From Maridesulfovibrio ferrireducens (GTDB lineage: Bacteria; Desulfobacterota; Desulfovibrionia; Desulfovibrionales; Desulfovibrionaceae), in the NCBI RefSeq assembly GCF_900101105.1, contig NZ_FNGA01000003.1, positions 186,001 to 250,000 on the forward strand: a DNA stretch of 64,000 nucleotides, written 5' to 3'. Each line of letters opens with the position of its first letter. Position 1 is the first letter of the stretch. Below, one piece after another: positions 36,352-44,878 of this stretch. Under the pieces are notes generated by a model, which saw nothing but the letters and a program-made list of their open reading frames with translations, did not search any database and was not told the origin of the DNA. The translations under genes and the position numbers were made by a program.

Positions 36352-37542
36352 TTATCCGGCAATAGCTTCCGAGACAATACATTCAAGATCATCCTGATCC
36401 ATTTCAGTCGGGGTGTAGTCGAAAAGTTTGCCCATTGTGGCCATGGCTATTTCAACAAGTTGCGGAACATCTTCTTCTTTTGCTCCATAATTTTTCAGCG
36501 ATTCCTGAGCTAAGCCTGTGCGTTCGAGCAGAACACGTAATCCTTCCAGAAAAACTGACGCGCGCTGATTTTCATCAAAGCCTGAAGTGTCGTAGCCCAT
36601 TGCCATCGCGAGATCTTCAAAACGGTCAGGGCTGCCGGGGATAAGGCGTTTAAAGTATGGAAGTGAAAGTTTAGCAAGTCCCAGACCGTGCGGCAGTTCG
36701 GGATACATTGCGCTTAAGGCATGTTCCAGAGAATGGTGAGATATGCAGCGTGAAAGTGTTTCGCACATTCCGGCCGCTGTGCTGGCCCATGCCATTACAG
36801 TGCGGGCTTCAATATTGTCGCTCTGTTCAATCGCCATAGGCAGATAGTTGGTGATGAGATGTACTGATTCAAGTGCCAGCATATCACTCATGGGCTGATG
36901 CTCGGTTGAAACAAAAGTTTCAACAGCGTGGAAAAACGCATCAATGCCAGTGTATGCAGTCGTGCGCGGAGGGACGGACAGCATCAATTCAGGGTCAATG
37001 ATCGACATGTACGGGAATGTTGAATCTGAGCCGAGGCTGATTTTTTCAGTACCGCCGCTTTTGCTGATAACTGCCCACGGGTCAGCTTCTGTGCCTGTTC
37101 CTGCTGTGGTCGGGATGGCAATCAGGGGCGCAGAAGGATTTTCAGCAACAATGCCTCCGCCTGAACCGGCCTGAATGAAATCCCAGCATTTACCGACATT
37201 TGTGGTCAGCAGGGCAATTGCTTTAGCTGCGTCGATAGTGGAACCTCCACCAAGTGCGACGATAAAATCTATATTTTTTTCACGGGCAAGTTTCGCCGCT
37301 TCATCAATTTGATCAGATTTCGGATTGGGAGATATATTATCAAAAACCATTGTAGAAACATTTTGTTTGCCGAGGGCAGCTTGAACTTTATCAAGATAGC
37401 CGTTGGTGATCATCGCCCCGGATTCACCTATAATTATAAGGGCTTTATCTCCTTTAGGAAGATTTGGAGTAGTGCCAAGCTCAGCAAGTTTGCCGGGGCC
37501 GAAAATGAGTCGTGTCGGGATGAAGAATTGAAAGTTTAGCAT
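36352..37542 (-). CDS. iron-containing alcohol dehydrogenase (group III)
   Basis: A 396-aa Fe-ADH. The N-terminal dinucleotide-binding half reads FIPTRLIFGPGKLAELG and FIVALGGGSTIDAAKA (about 95-110). Metal ligands in the C-terminal half are visible around TGIDAFFHAVETFVS and ISHHSLEHALSAMYPELPHG (His residues about 267-285). It should interconvert alcohols and aldehydes with NAD(P)H. Energy metabolism on ethanol in Desulfovibrio commonly uses such enzymes. It is a single gene. A second Fe-ADH of a different subgroup lies at 58058. Confidence 0.92.
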   Translation of the reverse strand: MLNFQFFIPTRLIFGPGKLAELGTTPNLPKGDKALIIIGESGAMITNGYLDKVQAALGKQNVSTMVFDNISPNPKSDQIDEAAKLAREKNIDFIVALGGGSTIDAAKAIALLTTNVGKCWDFIQAGSGGGIVAENPSAPLIAIPTTAGTGTEADPWAVISKSGGTEKISLGSDSTFPYMSIIDPELMLSVPPRTTAYTGIDAFFHAVETFVSTEHQPMSDMLALESVHLITNYLPMAIEQSDNIEARTVMAWASTAAGMCETLSRCISHHSLEHALSAMYPELPHGLGLAKLSLPYFKRLIPGSPDRFEDLAMAMGYDTSGFDENQRASVFLEGLRVLLERTGLAQESLKNYGAKEEDVPQLVEIAMATMGKLFDYTPTEMDQDDLECIVSEAIAG

Positions 37543-37675
37543 GTTGATCCTTAATTATTTATCATTATGAAATAATAAGCGTGTTAGTTCAGCCAAGGTA
37601 TTTAACTGACACGGACCCTCTCGTAAAGGGGCAGAGTGCAATAATAAAACAGTCCGTGAATGGATGCCTTATTGC

Positions 37676-39622
37676 TTAGTCGCCGATGAGTGTCTGGCTT
37701 AGCGCTTCTTCCATTTGTCCGGTGGTATAAAGATCACGGATGACCGTTGGCGAAGTGCTGTTGTCCCCTTTTCGGAAAATAGCCGCAAGCGGGATTGATC
37801 TGCTGCCCATAGCACGTAAAAAGTCGTCCGCTGTTTTATCCGGCGCGGTCAGATCAACTTTGATATAACGCAGATTATATTTTTCCTGCCAACGATTAAG
37901 GTTGCCGGAGGTAAGCACTGTCTGTTCAAGGATTTTACAAGATGGACACCAGTCCGCAGTGAACTCTACAAACATGGATTCTTTTCCGATTCGTGACGCG
38001 AAATCATCCTGTTTAAAGCTTATCCAGTGAGCAGTCGGCACGGATGGAGTTTCGGCCCAGAATCCGGCGGCAATACATATGGTAAGAGCTGCGGCCCTTA
38101 AAGCTATCATACTCGTTTTAGTGTCACAGCCGGATGACAGTCCCCACATCCAAGCGGCAACTCCTGTGAACCACAAGAAAATCAGCGTCGGTATAAGCAT
38201 GTCTTCCGGTAGAATGCTGATTAGATATATGCAGGTTGCAGCGAGGAAGAAACCTGCCGCACGCTCTACCCAGACTGTCCATGCACCCGGTTTCGGGAAT
38301 TTTTTTACAAGGCCGGGAAACATCGCCATTGCAATATATGGAAGAGCCATCCCGGCTCCAACACTCATAAAAACACTGCCGATTACATAATGCGGTTGAA
38401 TCATGGCCCAGCCCAGAACTCCGCCTAGAAACGGTCCACTGCACGGGGTTGCCAGAAGAGTTGCAAGTATACCCGTAAATAAAGCTTGTCTGCGTGGTCC
38501 TGAATTTTCCGTGTTTATTTTAAGATCTACGATCGGGAGATTGTATAGTCCGAACAGGCTCAAACTGAGGGCGAATACGATTCCGGTCAGTACTATGACA
38601 ACAGACGGTTTTTGAAAAATCTGTCCCCATGCCAGTCCTGTGAATCCTAAAATACCACTGAGCGCACCGAAGTAGAGCATTATCCCGAGAGCAAAATATA
38701 GATTGTGTTCTCTAAAACTTTTTTTGCGCTCCCTTTCCTCAACATGCTGTGAACCCGCCAGCAGAGCTGAAAGTTTCAAGCTGATCACTGGAAGGACGCA
38801 AGGCATAAAATTCAGCAGAAATCCGGCAAGAATACCGAAAAGAATAGCTGTAGTCAGGTTCGCAACTTCTAGGCCGGGGGTAAAAGATTGCGGTTTCAAA
38901 GAGTCAAACGAAAAAGTTTCTTTTGCATCCGTTTGTACAGGAGCGGATTTCAGCTTCGTAGTTTCTGAAACTTTGTCCGCAACGGGGGCTGGTTTTAGTA
39001 TTGTTTCTGGTTCGGCAGATATATTTTTAAGAGAAATTTTACCTTTGTTTGCGATCTGAGTCGCTTTTAAAAAAAGAGGCCACCATGGCTCTCCGTTGGC
39101 AGATGGAAGCTTTTCTGGAACAACTCCTATGCCGAAGAAATTTAAATCCGTTTTAAATGGCAGGCATGCTGTCTTTGAACACATAAGCAAAGAAAGCCGT
39201 GCTTGCAGGGTGAAAGATTTTGATTCTGACGGAACAGGCACAAGTATTGGGGTGGGGGAGGGGTAAATTTCTATTTTGCTCCCTTTATTGAAAGGATCGT
39301 CTTTAAGTTTACCGGCAAGGTAAATAGGCGAAAGCTCTGCTTTACGCGGAAGAAGGGTCACTTTTAGTTTCGTCGGCTGCCCCATTTTTCCGGGATTATG
39401 CGAATATGTGTACCAGCCGTTCTTGGTTTTAAGAATAAGGGCGGCTAAAATTTCAGTCTGCAGTCCCGTTTTGGCTTGGTCTTCAGTACTCAGTTTGTAG
39501 AGTTTCCACTTGGTGCTCAGATTGGGATTTTGATTTTGAGCACTGTAAGCCTTACTAGGGCAGGTAGCGCCTGTCAGAAATAAAATGCTGATAAATATCA
39601 CGAAATAGGTCTTAAAACTCAT
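37676..39622 (-). CDS. DsbD/ScsB-like thiol:disulfide interchange protein
   Basis: A 648-aa inner-membrane reductant conduit. Residues 1-27 are a signal peptide. An N-terminal periplasmic domain (about 30-180) has a Cys pair LLMCSKTACLPF. The central membrane part (about 255-500) begins with FLLNFMPCVLPVISLK and has LLATPCSGPFLGG, the two transmembrane redox Cys. The C-terminal thioredoxin domain carries FTADWCPSCKILEQ (CPSC, about 559-562). It passes electrons from cytoplasmic thioredoxin to periplasmic thiol proteins. It is divergent from tRNA-Lys. Length and layout fit DsbD/ScsB. Confidence 0.92.
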   Translation of the reverse strand: MSFKTYFVIFISILFLTGATCPSKAYSAQNQNPNLSTKWKLYKLSTEDQAKTGLQTEILAALILKTKNGWYTYSHNPGKMGQPTKLKVTLLPRKAELSPIYLAGKLKDDPFNKGSKIEIYPSPTPILVPVPSESKSFTLQARLSLLMCSKTACLPFKTDLNFFGIGVVPEKLPSANGEPWWPLFLKATQIANKGKISLKNISAEPETILKPAPVADKVSETTKLKSAPVQTDAKETFSFDSLKPQSFTPGLEVANLTTAILFGILAGFLLNFMPCVLPVISLKLSALLAGSQHVEERERKKSFREHNLYFALGIMLYFGALSGILGFTGLAWGQIFQKPSVVIVLTGIVFALSLSLFGLYNLPIVDLKINTENSGPRRQALFTGILATLLATPCSGPFLGGVLGWAMIQPHYVIGSVFMSVGAGMALPYIAMAMFPGLVKKFPKPGAWTVWVERAAGFFLAATCIYLISILPEDMLIPTLIFLWFTGVAAWMWGLSSGCDTKTSMIALRAAALTICIAAGFWAETPSVPTAHWISFKQDDFASRIGKESMFVEFTADWCPSCKILEQTVLTSGNLNRWQEKYNLRYIKVDLTAPDKTADDFLRAMGSRSIPLAAIFRKGDNSTSPTVIRDLYTTGQMEEALSQTLIGD

Positions 39623-39659
39623 TAATTAGCCTTTTTTAGAAAAAAACATAAAAATATTA

Positions 39660-39688
39660 TTGACAACTTGCGCTATCCACTCTAAATC
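39660..39688 (+). promoter_or_regulatory. promoter of tRNA-Lys
   Basis: TTGACA (39660-39665) and TAAATC (39683-39688), 17-bp spacer, 13 bp before the tRNA 5' end. Confidence 0.7.
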
Positions 39689-39701
39689 ACTTTTCACACG
39701 C

Positions 39702-39777
39702 GGGTCACTAGCTCAATTGGTAGAGCACCGGACTCTTAATCCGTTGGTTGAAGGTTCAAGTCCTTCGTGGCCTACCA
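39702..39777 (+). tRNA. tRNA-Lys(CTT)
   Basis: A 76-nt cloverleaf: acceptor GGGTCAC/GTGGCCT, D-arm AGCTCAATTGGTAGAGCA, anticodon loop ACTCTTAAT with CTT, T-arm GAAGGTTCAAGTCCTTC, and an encoded CCA. Its last 29 bases are part of a 30-bp repeat also found at 54064-54093, so it is the integration target of the island. Confidence 0.97.
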
Positions 39778-39778
39778 C
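39749..39778 (+). repeat. left attachment-site repeat (attL) inside tRNA-Lys
   Basis: A 30-bp sequence covering the T-arm, acceptor 3' strand and CCA of tRNA-Lys, ending CCTACCAC. It is identical to 54064-54093. Such tRNA 3'-end duplications mark tyrosine-integrase islands. Confidence 0.9.
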
Positions 39779-39789
39779 TCGCAAGTACA

Positions 39790-39819
39790 GGGGTTTAGAT
39801 GAAAATCTAAGCCCCTTTT
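39790..39819 (+). terminator. tRNA-Lys terminator
   Basis: GGGGTTTAGAT (39790-39800) pairs with ATCTAAGCCCC (39805-39815), followed by TTTTC and more T. Confidence 0.88.
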
Positions 39820-40052
39820 CTTTTTGCCCTTCACTTTTGTACAATTCCTGTACAACTTTTTCAGATAACGCAGAGTGACAAAGATCGATTGTTGGCTTGT
39901 TCATAAATAAATTATGTCCAATTGCTTGCAAGTTGTCTAATTGTTTTAGGGGTGGTGGGTGTTTTTGCATTGGCAGAGCTGGTCGTTTTTTTGATACCTA
40001 TTCGTAATCAGTAAGTCGTCAGTTCAACTATGATCGTTGTCTTCAGTAAAAT

Positions 40053-40091
40053 AAGAGGTTTACATCTTTTTAGGTGTAAGCCTCTTTTTTT
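40053..40091 (+). terminator. terminator-like hairpin in the island's left end
   Basis: AAGAGGTTTACATC (40053-40066) pairs with GGTGTAAGCCTCTT (40073-40086) with two G-T wobbles, followed by a T run. No recognisable gene lies just upstream, so it may belong to a lost gene or a small RNA. Confidence 0.6.
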
Positions 40092-40356
40092 ATGATTTGG
40101 TGGCGGTTTTGATGTGGTATGGCGCTTGTATTGTAATTGAATTTCTTAATAGCCATCTTAAACTGTTTTTCCTATCATTTAAATTGTCTGTTCCGTTTAG
40201 ATATGGATGAAATAATTAATTTATATTTCTCGGATCTACCAGTAGCAATGGGGAGAAGTTTTCATTTATAGACAGAGAATAAAAGTCTTTTTAACTAGAT
40301 GTACCAGTTCTTACGATCTCCTAGACGACCTGAATGAAGATAAAAGAATTTCAAGA

Positions 40357-40569
40357 TTGTCTCTCCTTACTCTGGGCAAAACAGGTGAGAATAGCATTGA
40401 TGAGGTTGCCAAAGCCGCTTTGAAAACAGGCTTAGGCTCGCAGGAGATTCAGAAAATGATTCAGAGCGGTGTGCAACCCGTATATTGCACGTATGGACCT
40501 TCGCTATTGCTTGTGGTCGTAGACAATGAAAAGGGAACGCTCGTATTGCTTATGCGGGTGTTTTTTTAG
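40357..40569 (+). pseudogene. possible gene remnant of unknown family
   Basis: An open frame encodes up to about 95 residues without a good start. It contains NSIDEVAKAALKTGLGSQEI and QPVYCTYGPSLLLVVVDNEK, which look protein-like (helix, then alternating hydrophobic strand). The frame is open upstream to about 40252 but has no ATG; a TTG at 40357 is the only candidate and has no clear RBS. It is most simply a 5'-truncated gene left at the island edge. I do not recognise the family. Confidence 0.3.
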
Positions 40570-40593
40570 TGATATCGGCAAGGATAATATCCT

Positions 40594-42009
40594 TTAACGG
40601 CTGGATATTCTGGTGATACCGTGCTGTTTTATAAGGGCATAGAGCCTTGCGCGTGAGAGCCCTGAGATATGACATGATTGCTTGATATTTCCTTGTGTTA
40701 TTTCAATCAGATCTTTTAGATACCGTTTTTCAATTCCTGCTGTTTGCTCGTTCCGATATGTTTTGAGGTCTGGATAATTTGCTGCATCTGCGATTTTGTT
40801 TTCTTTCTTGACTGCTTTTGGAGCGTTTTTTTCAAGTTCCCGTTTGGCAATATGTGCTCGGATGGTTCTCGGTAAATGCCGAGGGTATAGGATTGTTTCC
40901 GTTTCTGCTCTGGAAATGGCTTGTTCTATGGTGTTTATTAGCTCCCTGATGTTACCCGGCCATTCATAAAGCATGAGTGCATTAAGAAAATCTGGCGAAA
41001 ATCCTTTACTATCTATTTTCAGTTGCTGGCAATGGCGGCGGATGAAATGACAGGTGAGATCATTGATGTCTTCGGATATGGTTTGGAGTGGAGGTAGTTG
41101 GATGTGAATTCCGCGAAGGCGATAGAAAAGATCTTGTCTGAATTCTTTGGACGACACCATACCTTCCAGATCTCTATTTGTTGCCGCCAGCAACCTGAAA
41201 TTACTTGTTATCTCCTTTACTCCGCCTACAGGCCTAAAGCATCGGCCCTCCAGAACTCTCAGAAATACTTTTTGCATGGCGAGTGGCAGTTCACCGATTT
41301 CATCTAAAAATAGAGTTCCTCCGTCAGCTTGTTTGATGAGCCCGACTGATGAACTGTCCGCACTGGTATACGCTCCGCGTTCATGGCCGAACAGCAGGTT
41401 TTCGGCAAGAGTATCCGGCAGTGCCGCACAATCCACAACTACGAAAGGATTCTTTTCCCGTGCGCTGTTTTTGTGAATTGCTTTTGCGAAGAGTTCCTTA
41501 CCGGTTCCGGTATTGCCAGTGATAAGCACATTGGTATCAGAGGTTGAGGCTTGAGCAACTTTATCAAGGCAAGATTGGAGCGTACGGCTGTTTCCTATTA
41601 TGCCTTCCCTCCGTAGTGAAACAGGAGAGCATTTTGCCTGTCGTTCCGTATGGTATTCTTTTACACGGTTTATAATTGCGATAATGCGATGTATGCTCGG
41701 GGGTTTGGTAATGTAGTCCCATGCTCCGTTTTGTACGGCTTGTTCCGCTGTATTTGGGTCACCATTTTGAGATAAGACAATCACTTCCGGGTATGGCTGA
41801 ATCTTACGTATGGCTGTGATATAATCTAAAACTTTTCCTTCCGGCAGATCTTCATCTAGTATTACTGCTTTGTAATTGCCTGTGTGCAGCAACCCTATGG
41901 CCTTGGCTATTGAGTTACAATATGTGGTGTCTATCTCATGTCGTGATAAATCCTTTGCCATATGTGCGGCAAAATCTTTGTCGGTATCAATAATGAGAAT
42001 GTCAGCCAT
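40594..42009 (-). CDS. sigma-54-dependent response regulator (NtrC/AtoC class)
   Basis: A 471-aa regulator. The receiver domain (1-118) has the phospho-acceptor Asp52 in AVILDEDLPEG and Lys102 in YITKPP. The AAA+ domain (about 135-375) has Walker A GNTGTGKE (165-172), Walker B GGTLFLDEIGELP and an arginine-finger region LFYRLRGIHI. The C-terminal Fis-type HTH (about 425-468) reads GNIKQSCHISGLSRARLYAL. The sigma-54 contact loop is GAYTSA (212-217) instead of GAFTGA: Phe to Tyr is common, Gly to Ser is unusual. No sensor kinase is in the island. It faces away from the Hdr operon across 575 bp and probably controls it. Confidence 0.92.
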   Translation of the reverse strand: MADILIIDTDKDFAAHMAKDLSRHEIDTTYCNSIAKAIGLLHTGNYKAVILDEDLPEGKVLDYITAIRKIQPYPEVIVLSQNGDPNTAEQAVQNGAWDYITKPPSIHRIIAIINRVKEYHTERQAKCSPVSLRREGIIGNSRTLQSCLDKVAQASTSDTNVLITGNTGTGKELFAKAIHKNSAREKNPFVVVDCAALPDTLAENLLFGHERGAYTSADSSSVGLIKQADGGTLFLDEIGELPLAMQKVFLRVLEGRCFRPVGGVKEITSNFRLLAATNRDLEGMVSSKEFRQDLFYRLRGIHIQLPPLQTISEDINDLTCHFIRRHCQQLKIDSKGFSPDFLNALMLYEWPGNIRELINTIEQAISRAETETILYPRHLPRTIRAHIAKRELEKNAPKAVKKENKIADAANYPDLKTYRNEQTAGIEKRYLKDLIEITQGNIKQSCHISGLSRARLYALIKQHGITRISSR

Positions 42010-42177
42010 ACAATCCTCCTAATAAGAATTATCATACAAACTGTAGCATAATTCGGCATGATTTTGTCAATTGCGTATTTATATTTAATTTATGGATTAA
42101 TTTTTAATTGTAACTCTTTGAATCTAATGTTGTTTCGTCAAGCAAGACAAATATTAGTGATTAAGTCTCAGGCTGTT

Positions 42178-42202
42178 AAAATAGTATTTGTAGAACTATT
42201 TT
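42178..42202. repeat. inverted repeat AAAATAGT...ACTATTTT
   Basis: Perfect 8-bp arms (42178-42185 and 42195-42202) with a 9-nt centre, about 170 bp upstream of the regulator gene start and 380 bp upstream of the operon. A possible enhancer site. Confidence 0.6.
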
Positions 42203-42253
42203 GTTTAAATAATTACATTTTAATATGAAAATGCAGCCTTTGTTTTGTTTTTT

Positions 42254-42289
42254 GTCTTACAACACAAGACTTGTCTTGTGTTGTAAGAC
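42254..42289. repeat. perfect 17-bp-arm palindrome
   Basis: GTCTTACAACACAAGAC (42254-42270) and its exact reverse complement (42273-42289) are separated by TT, followed by GTTTTT on the + strand. It is either a strong activator/repressor operator or a terminator isolating the operon from upstream transcription. Confidence 0.8.
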
Positions 42290-42406
42290 GTTTTTACCTC
42301 AGTTTTCTTCCTTTTTTAGCTCCTTCCTGTCTCATTTAATCAACTAATCGTAAGATATTTATACAAGTATTTAATACGGTATGTATCTTGTTAAGGAGAG
42401 TAAGTG

Positions 42407-42421
42407 ACACGTCTGACGTGT
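42407..42421. repeat. 15-bp palindrome ACACGTC-T-GACGTGT
   Basis: Perfect 7-bp arms, 160 bp upstream of the first operon gene. It could be the operator of the OrfA-like HTH protein or of the response regulator. Confidence 0.5.
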
Positions 42422-42584
42422 GCTCCGAAATCTTAGAGAGATAATTATTTAAAAAATGACAATATGTTGCGTAGGTGAGGCTCTACGAATGGAACAGCCA
42501 TTGTGAATGGCGGCAGTCTCAAACTCTCCATTGGATCGCCCTGAAAATGAAGACAGAGGAAGACTGACAAGGAGGTTTTCGCAG

Positions 42585-42854
42585 ATGAGGCGTAAATGGG
42601 ATCCCAGGGTAAAAGCGAAGATTGTGTTGGAAGGGCTTACTGGAAGATGTGTTAATGAACTTTGTCGTTCTCACGAGCTTCGTCCCGGGCAGTATTACAA
42701 ATGGCGAGAGCATTTTTTGAAGAATTGTCATCTTCTTTTTGAAAGAGAGAAAAGGGCTCCGGATAAAGCGGAACTCGCGATCGAAAATGAAAAGCTTAAG
42801 CGTCTAGTGGGTGAGCTGACATTGGAATTGAATAACGGCAGAAGCATTCGTTGA
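42585..42854 (+). CDS. IS3-OrfA-like HTH protein heading the Hdr operon
   Basis: An 89-aa protein matching the HTH_Tnp_1 part of IS3/IS911 OrfA: MRRKWDPRVKAKIVLEGLTG, then RSHELRPGQYYKWREHFL and a leucine-zipper-like coil ENEKLKRLVGELTLELN. No OrfB (DDE) gene, inverted repeats or frameshift window follow; hdrA starts 22 bp downstream. I chose ATG 42585 because AAGGAGG lies nine bases upstream. A 26-residue longer reading has no RBS. The intact frame, strong RBS and tight spacing suggest a domesticated DNA-binding protein rather than a dead insertion sequence. Confidence 0.75.
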   Translation: MRRKWDPRVKAKIVLEGLTGRCVNELCRSHELRPGQYYKWREHFLKNCHLLFEREKRAPDKAELAIENEKLKRLVGELTLELNNGRSIR

Positions 42855-42876
42855 CCTTCTGAAAGAGGGACTAATC

Positions 42877-44868
42877 ATGGCCAAAAAGATCGGTGTGTAC
42901 GTATGTCATTGCGGGTCTAATATACAGGGAAGAGTCGATTGCAAAAGCGTTGCCGGCTATGCAGAGGGGCTTAAGGATGTCGTTGTTTCCAGAGATTATC
43001 AGTTCATGTGTTCGGACCCCGGTCAGGATCTGATTATTAATGACATCCGGGAATATGGACTGAGCCGTGTAGTGGTTGCTTCATGTTCGCCTAGGTTGCA
43101 TGAAAAAACATTTCAAAAGGCATGTGCCAGAGCGGGACTTAATCCCTATCTTATGCAACACGCCTGCATCCGTGAACATTGTTCGTGGATTACAGCGAAT
43201 CCTGCCGAAGCCACAGCTAAAGCTATGCACATAGTAGAGGCTGCGGTGGAACGGGTAAGCGGACACCAAGAACTTTTTTCCAGAGAAGTAGATGTGCTGC
43301 CCGATGTAATGGTCGTTGGTGGCGGGATTGCGGGAATACAAGCCTCTCTTGATATCGCTAAGTCCGGACACAAGGTTCATCTTGTGGAAAAGAGTCCTTC
43401 CATAGGCGGACATATGGCTCAGTTTGATAAAACTTTTCCTACTCTGGATTGCGCAGCCTGCATCTCGACACCTAAGATGGTGGCCGTTTCTCAGGAAGCC
43501 AATATTAACCTTATGACATGGAGTGAGGTTGAGGATGTTTCCGGTTTTGTGGGTAATTACACGGTTACGGTCAAACGCAAGGCCCGGTTTATCAATGAGG
43601 ATATTTGTACTGGTTGCGGAGCCTGTCTTGAGAAGTGTCCCACCACTGCGCTCAGTGAATTCAACGAGGGGCTTAGTAAGCGGAAGGCTATTTTCAGAAA
43701 TTCTCCGCAGGCAGTGCCAAGCACTCCGGTCATTGACGGAAATATCTGCAAGATGATCACCAAGAACAAATGCGGTCTTTGCCAGACGATTTGTCCCACC
43801 GGAGCAATTGATTACAACATGAAGGACAGCCGTGAGGTTTTCCATGTAGGTAGCATTGTTCTGGCTACCGGCTATGGAACCATGGACCCTACTCCTATTT
43901 CTGAATACGGGTTCGGAAAATATGATGAGGTTTATACGGCTCTTCAGTTTGAACGGTTGAATAATGCCGTAGGCCCTACTGGCGGACAGATTATTATGAA
44001 GAATGGTCAGTCGCCGGAGAGTGTTGCGATTATCCATTGCGTGGGAAGCCGGGATCAAAACTATCATGAATATTGTTCACGAACCTGCTGCATGTATGCC
44101 CTCAAGTACGATCATCTTATTAAAGATAAAGTGGGGCATGATACAAAAGTCTATAATTTTTACATTGATATGCGCTGTTTCGGAAAAGGTTATGAAGAGT
44201 TTTTTAAACGGGTTCAGGAGGAAGGGGTTACCTTCATTCGCGGTCGGCCCGCAGAGATAGTTCAGGAAAACGGCAAGTTGGTAGTAGTCGGTGAAGATAC
44301 ACTGCTCAGCATGAATGTCAGGGTGCCCGTGGACATGGTCATACTCTGTACCGCAATGCAGGCGCAGGATGATATGCCTGAGGTTGCTCGTATTTTCGGA
44401 GTGGCTCAGGGGCAGGATGGTTTCTTCTTGGAAGAGCATCCAAAACTCGGACCTGTTTCTACGGCTACGGATGGTGTTTTTCTGGCTGGAGCCTGTCAGG
44501 GGCCTAAGGATATTCCTGACGCAGTGGCTCATGCTTCGGGCGGAGCCGCTCAGGCGCTGGCTCTGGCTGCTAGGGGTAAGGTTTCCATTTCTCCTACTAC
44601 GTCGTGGATTAATCCTGATATTTGTGTCGGATGTAAGGTTTGCACTAAATTGTGTCCTTATTCAGCTATTGAGTTCGATGAACGTAGACAGGTTGCGGTT
44701 ATCAATGAGGCCATGTGCAAGGGATGCGGTAGTTGTGCCGGGTATTGCCCAAGCGGCGCGGCCCAAATTAAGCATTTCAATGAAAATCAGATATTCAACG
44801 AGATAGATGGTTTGCTTGGTATGATTCCCGATATTTTAATTGAAACCCAAGTGGAAGATCAGGCCTGA
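42877..44868 (+). CDS. hdrA: heterodisulfide reductase subunit A (HdrA)
   Basis: A 663-aa flavin- and iron-sulfur protein with the full HdrA layout. The N-terminal domain carries CHCG (10-13). The FAD-binding fold reads DVMVVGGGIAGIQAS (143-157), and the Cys insert DCAAC spans 191-195. Two inserted ferredoxin clusters follow (about 244-254 and 291-306), and two C-terminal ones read CVGCKVCTKLCP and CKGCGSCAGYCP. HdrA is the flavin-bifurcating core of HdrABC complexes in the cytoplasm. An in-frame Cys-rich ring around FAD is intact. GAAAGAGGG precedes the ATG. The MvhD-like gene follows after 10 bp. Confidence 0.94.
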   Translation: MAKKIGVYVCHCGSNIQGRVDCKSVAGYAEGLKDVVVSRDYQFMCSDPGQDLIINDIREYGLSRVVVASCSPRLHEKTFQKACARAGLNPYLMQHACIREHCSWITANPAEATAKAMHIVEAAVERVSGHQELFSREVDVLPDVMVVGGGIAGIQASLDIAKSGHKVHLVEKSPSIGGHMAQFDKTFPTLDCAACISTPKMVAVSQEANINLMTWSEVEDVSGFVGNYTVTVKRKARFINEDICTGCGACLEKCPTTALSEFNEGLSKRKAIFRNSPQAVPSTPVIDGNICKMITKNKCGLCQTICPTGAIDYNMKDSREVFHVGSIVLATGYGTMDPTPISEYGFGKYDEVYTALQFERLNNAVGPTGGQIIMKNGQSPESVAIIHCVGSRDQNYHEYCSRTCCMYALKYDHLIKDKVGHDTKVYNFYIDMRCFGKGYEEFFKRVQEEGVTFIRGRPAEIVQENGKLVVVGEDTLLSMNVRVPVDMVILCTAMQAQDDMPEVARIFGVAQGQDGFFLEEHPKLGPVSTATDGVFLAGACQGPKDIPDAVAHASGGAAQALALAARGKVSISPTTSWINPDICVGCKVCTKLCPYSAIEFDERRQVAVINEAMCKGCGSCAGYCPSGAAQIKHFNENQIFNEIDGLLGMIPDILIETQVEDQA

Positions 44869-44878
44869 GGAGGCAGTC

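Larger units (their letters stand above)
39826..40593. other. gene-poor left end of the island
   Basis: No intact gene is seen. It contains a terminator-like hairpin (40053-40091) and a 70-codon open frame at 40357-40569. A frame spanning tRNA-Lys on the minus strand that ends in VGHEGLEPSTNGLRVRCSTN-like residues is a tRNA artefact. Confidence 0.5.
42010..42584. promoter_or_regulatory. 575-bp AT-rich control region between regulator and Hdr operon
   Basis: A long AT-rich divergent region holding three inverted repeats (42178-42202, 42254-42289, 42407-42421). Distant palindromic activator sites are typical of sigma-54 enhancers, so this would suit the adjacent regulator. I could not find a convincing -24/-12 element with correct spacing. 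Confidence 0.55.

Noticed and set aside
39713-39970. Minus-strand frame across tRNA-Lys ending in VGHEGLEPSTN-type residues
   Set aside because: This is the well-known artefact of translating a tRNA 3' end antisense; the + strand tRNA explains the sequence.
42457-42470. Possible sigma-54 promoter TGAC...TTGC before the Hdr operon
   Set aside because: The GG dinucleotide is missing and the spacing is one base short of the -24/-12 consensus.
42585-42854. Complete IS3 insertion sequence
   Set aside because: No OrfB, no terminal inverted repeats and no target duplication are visible around the OrfA-like gene.
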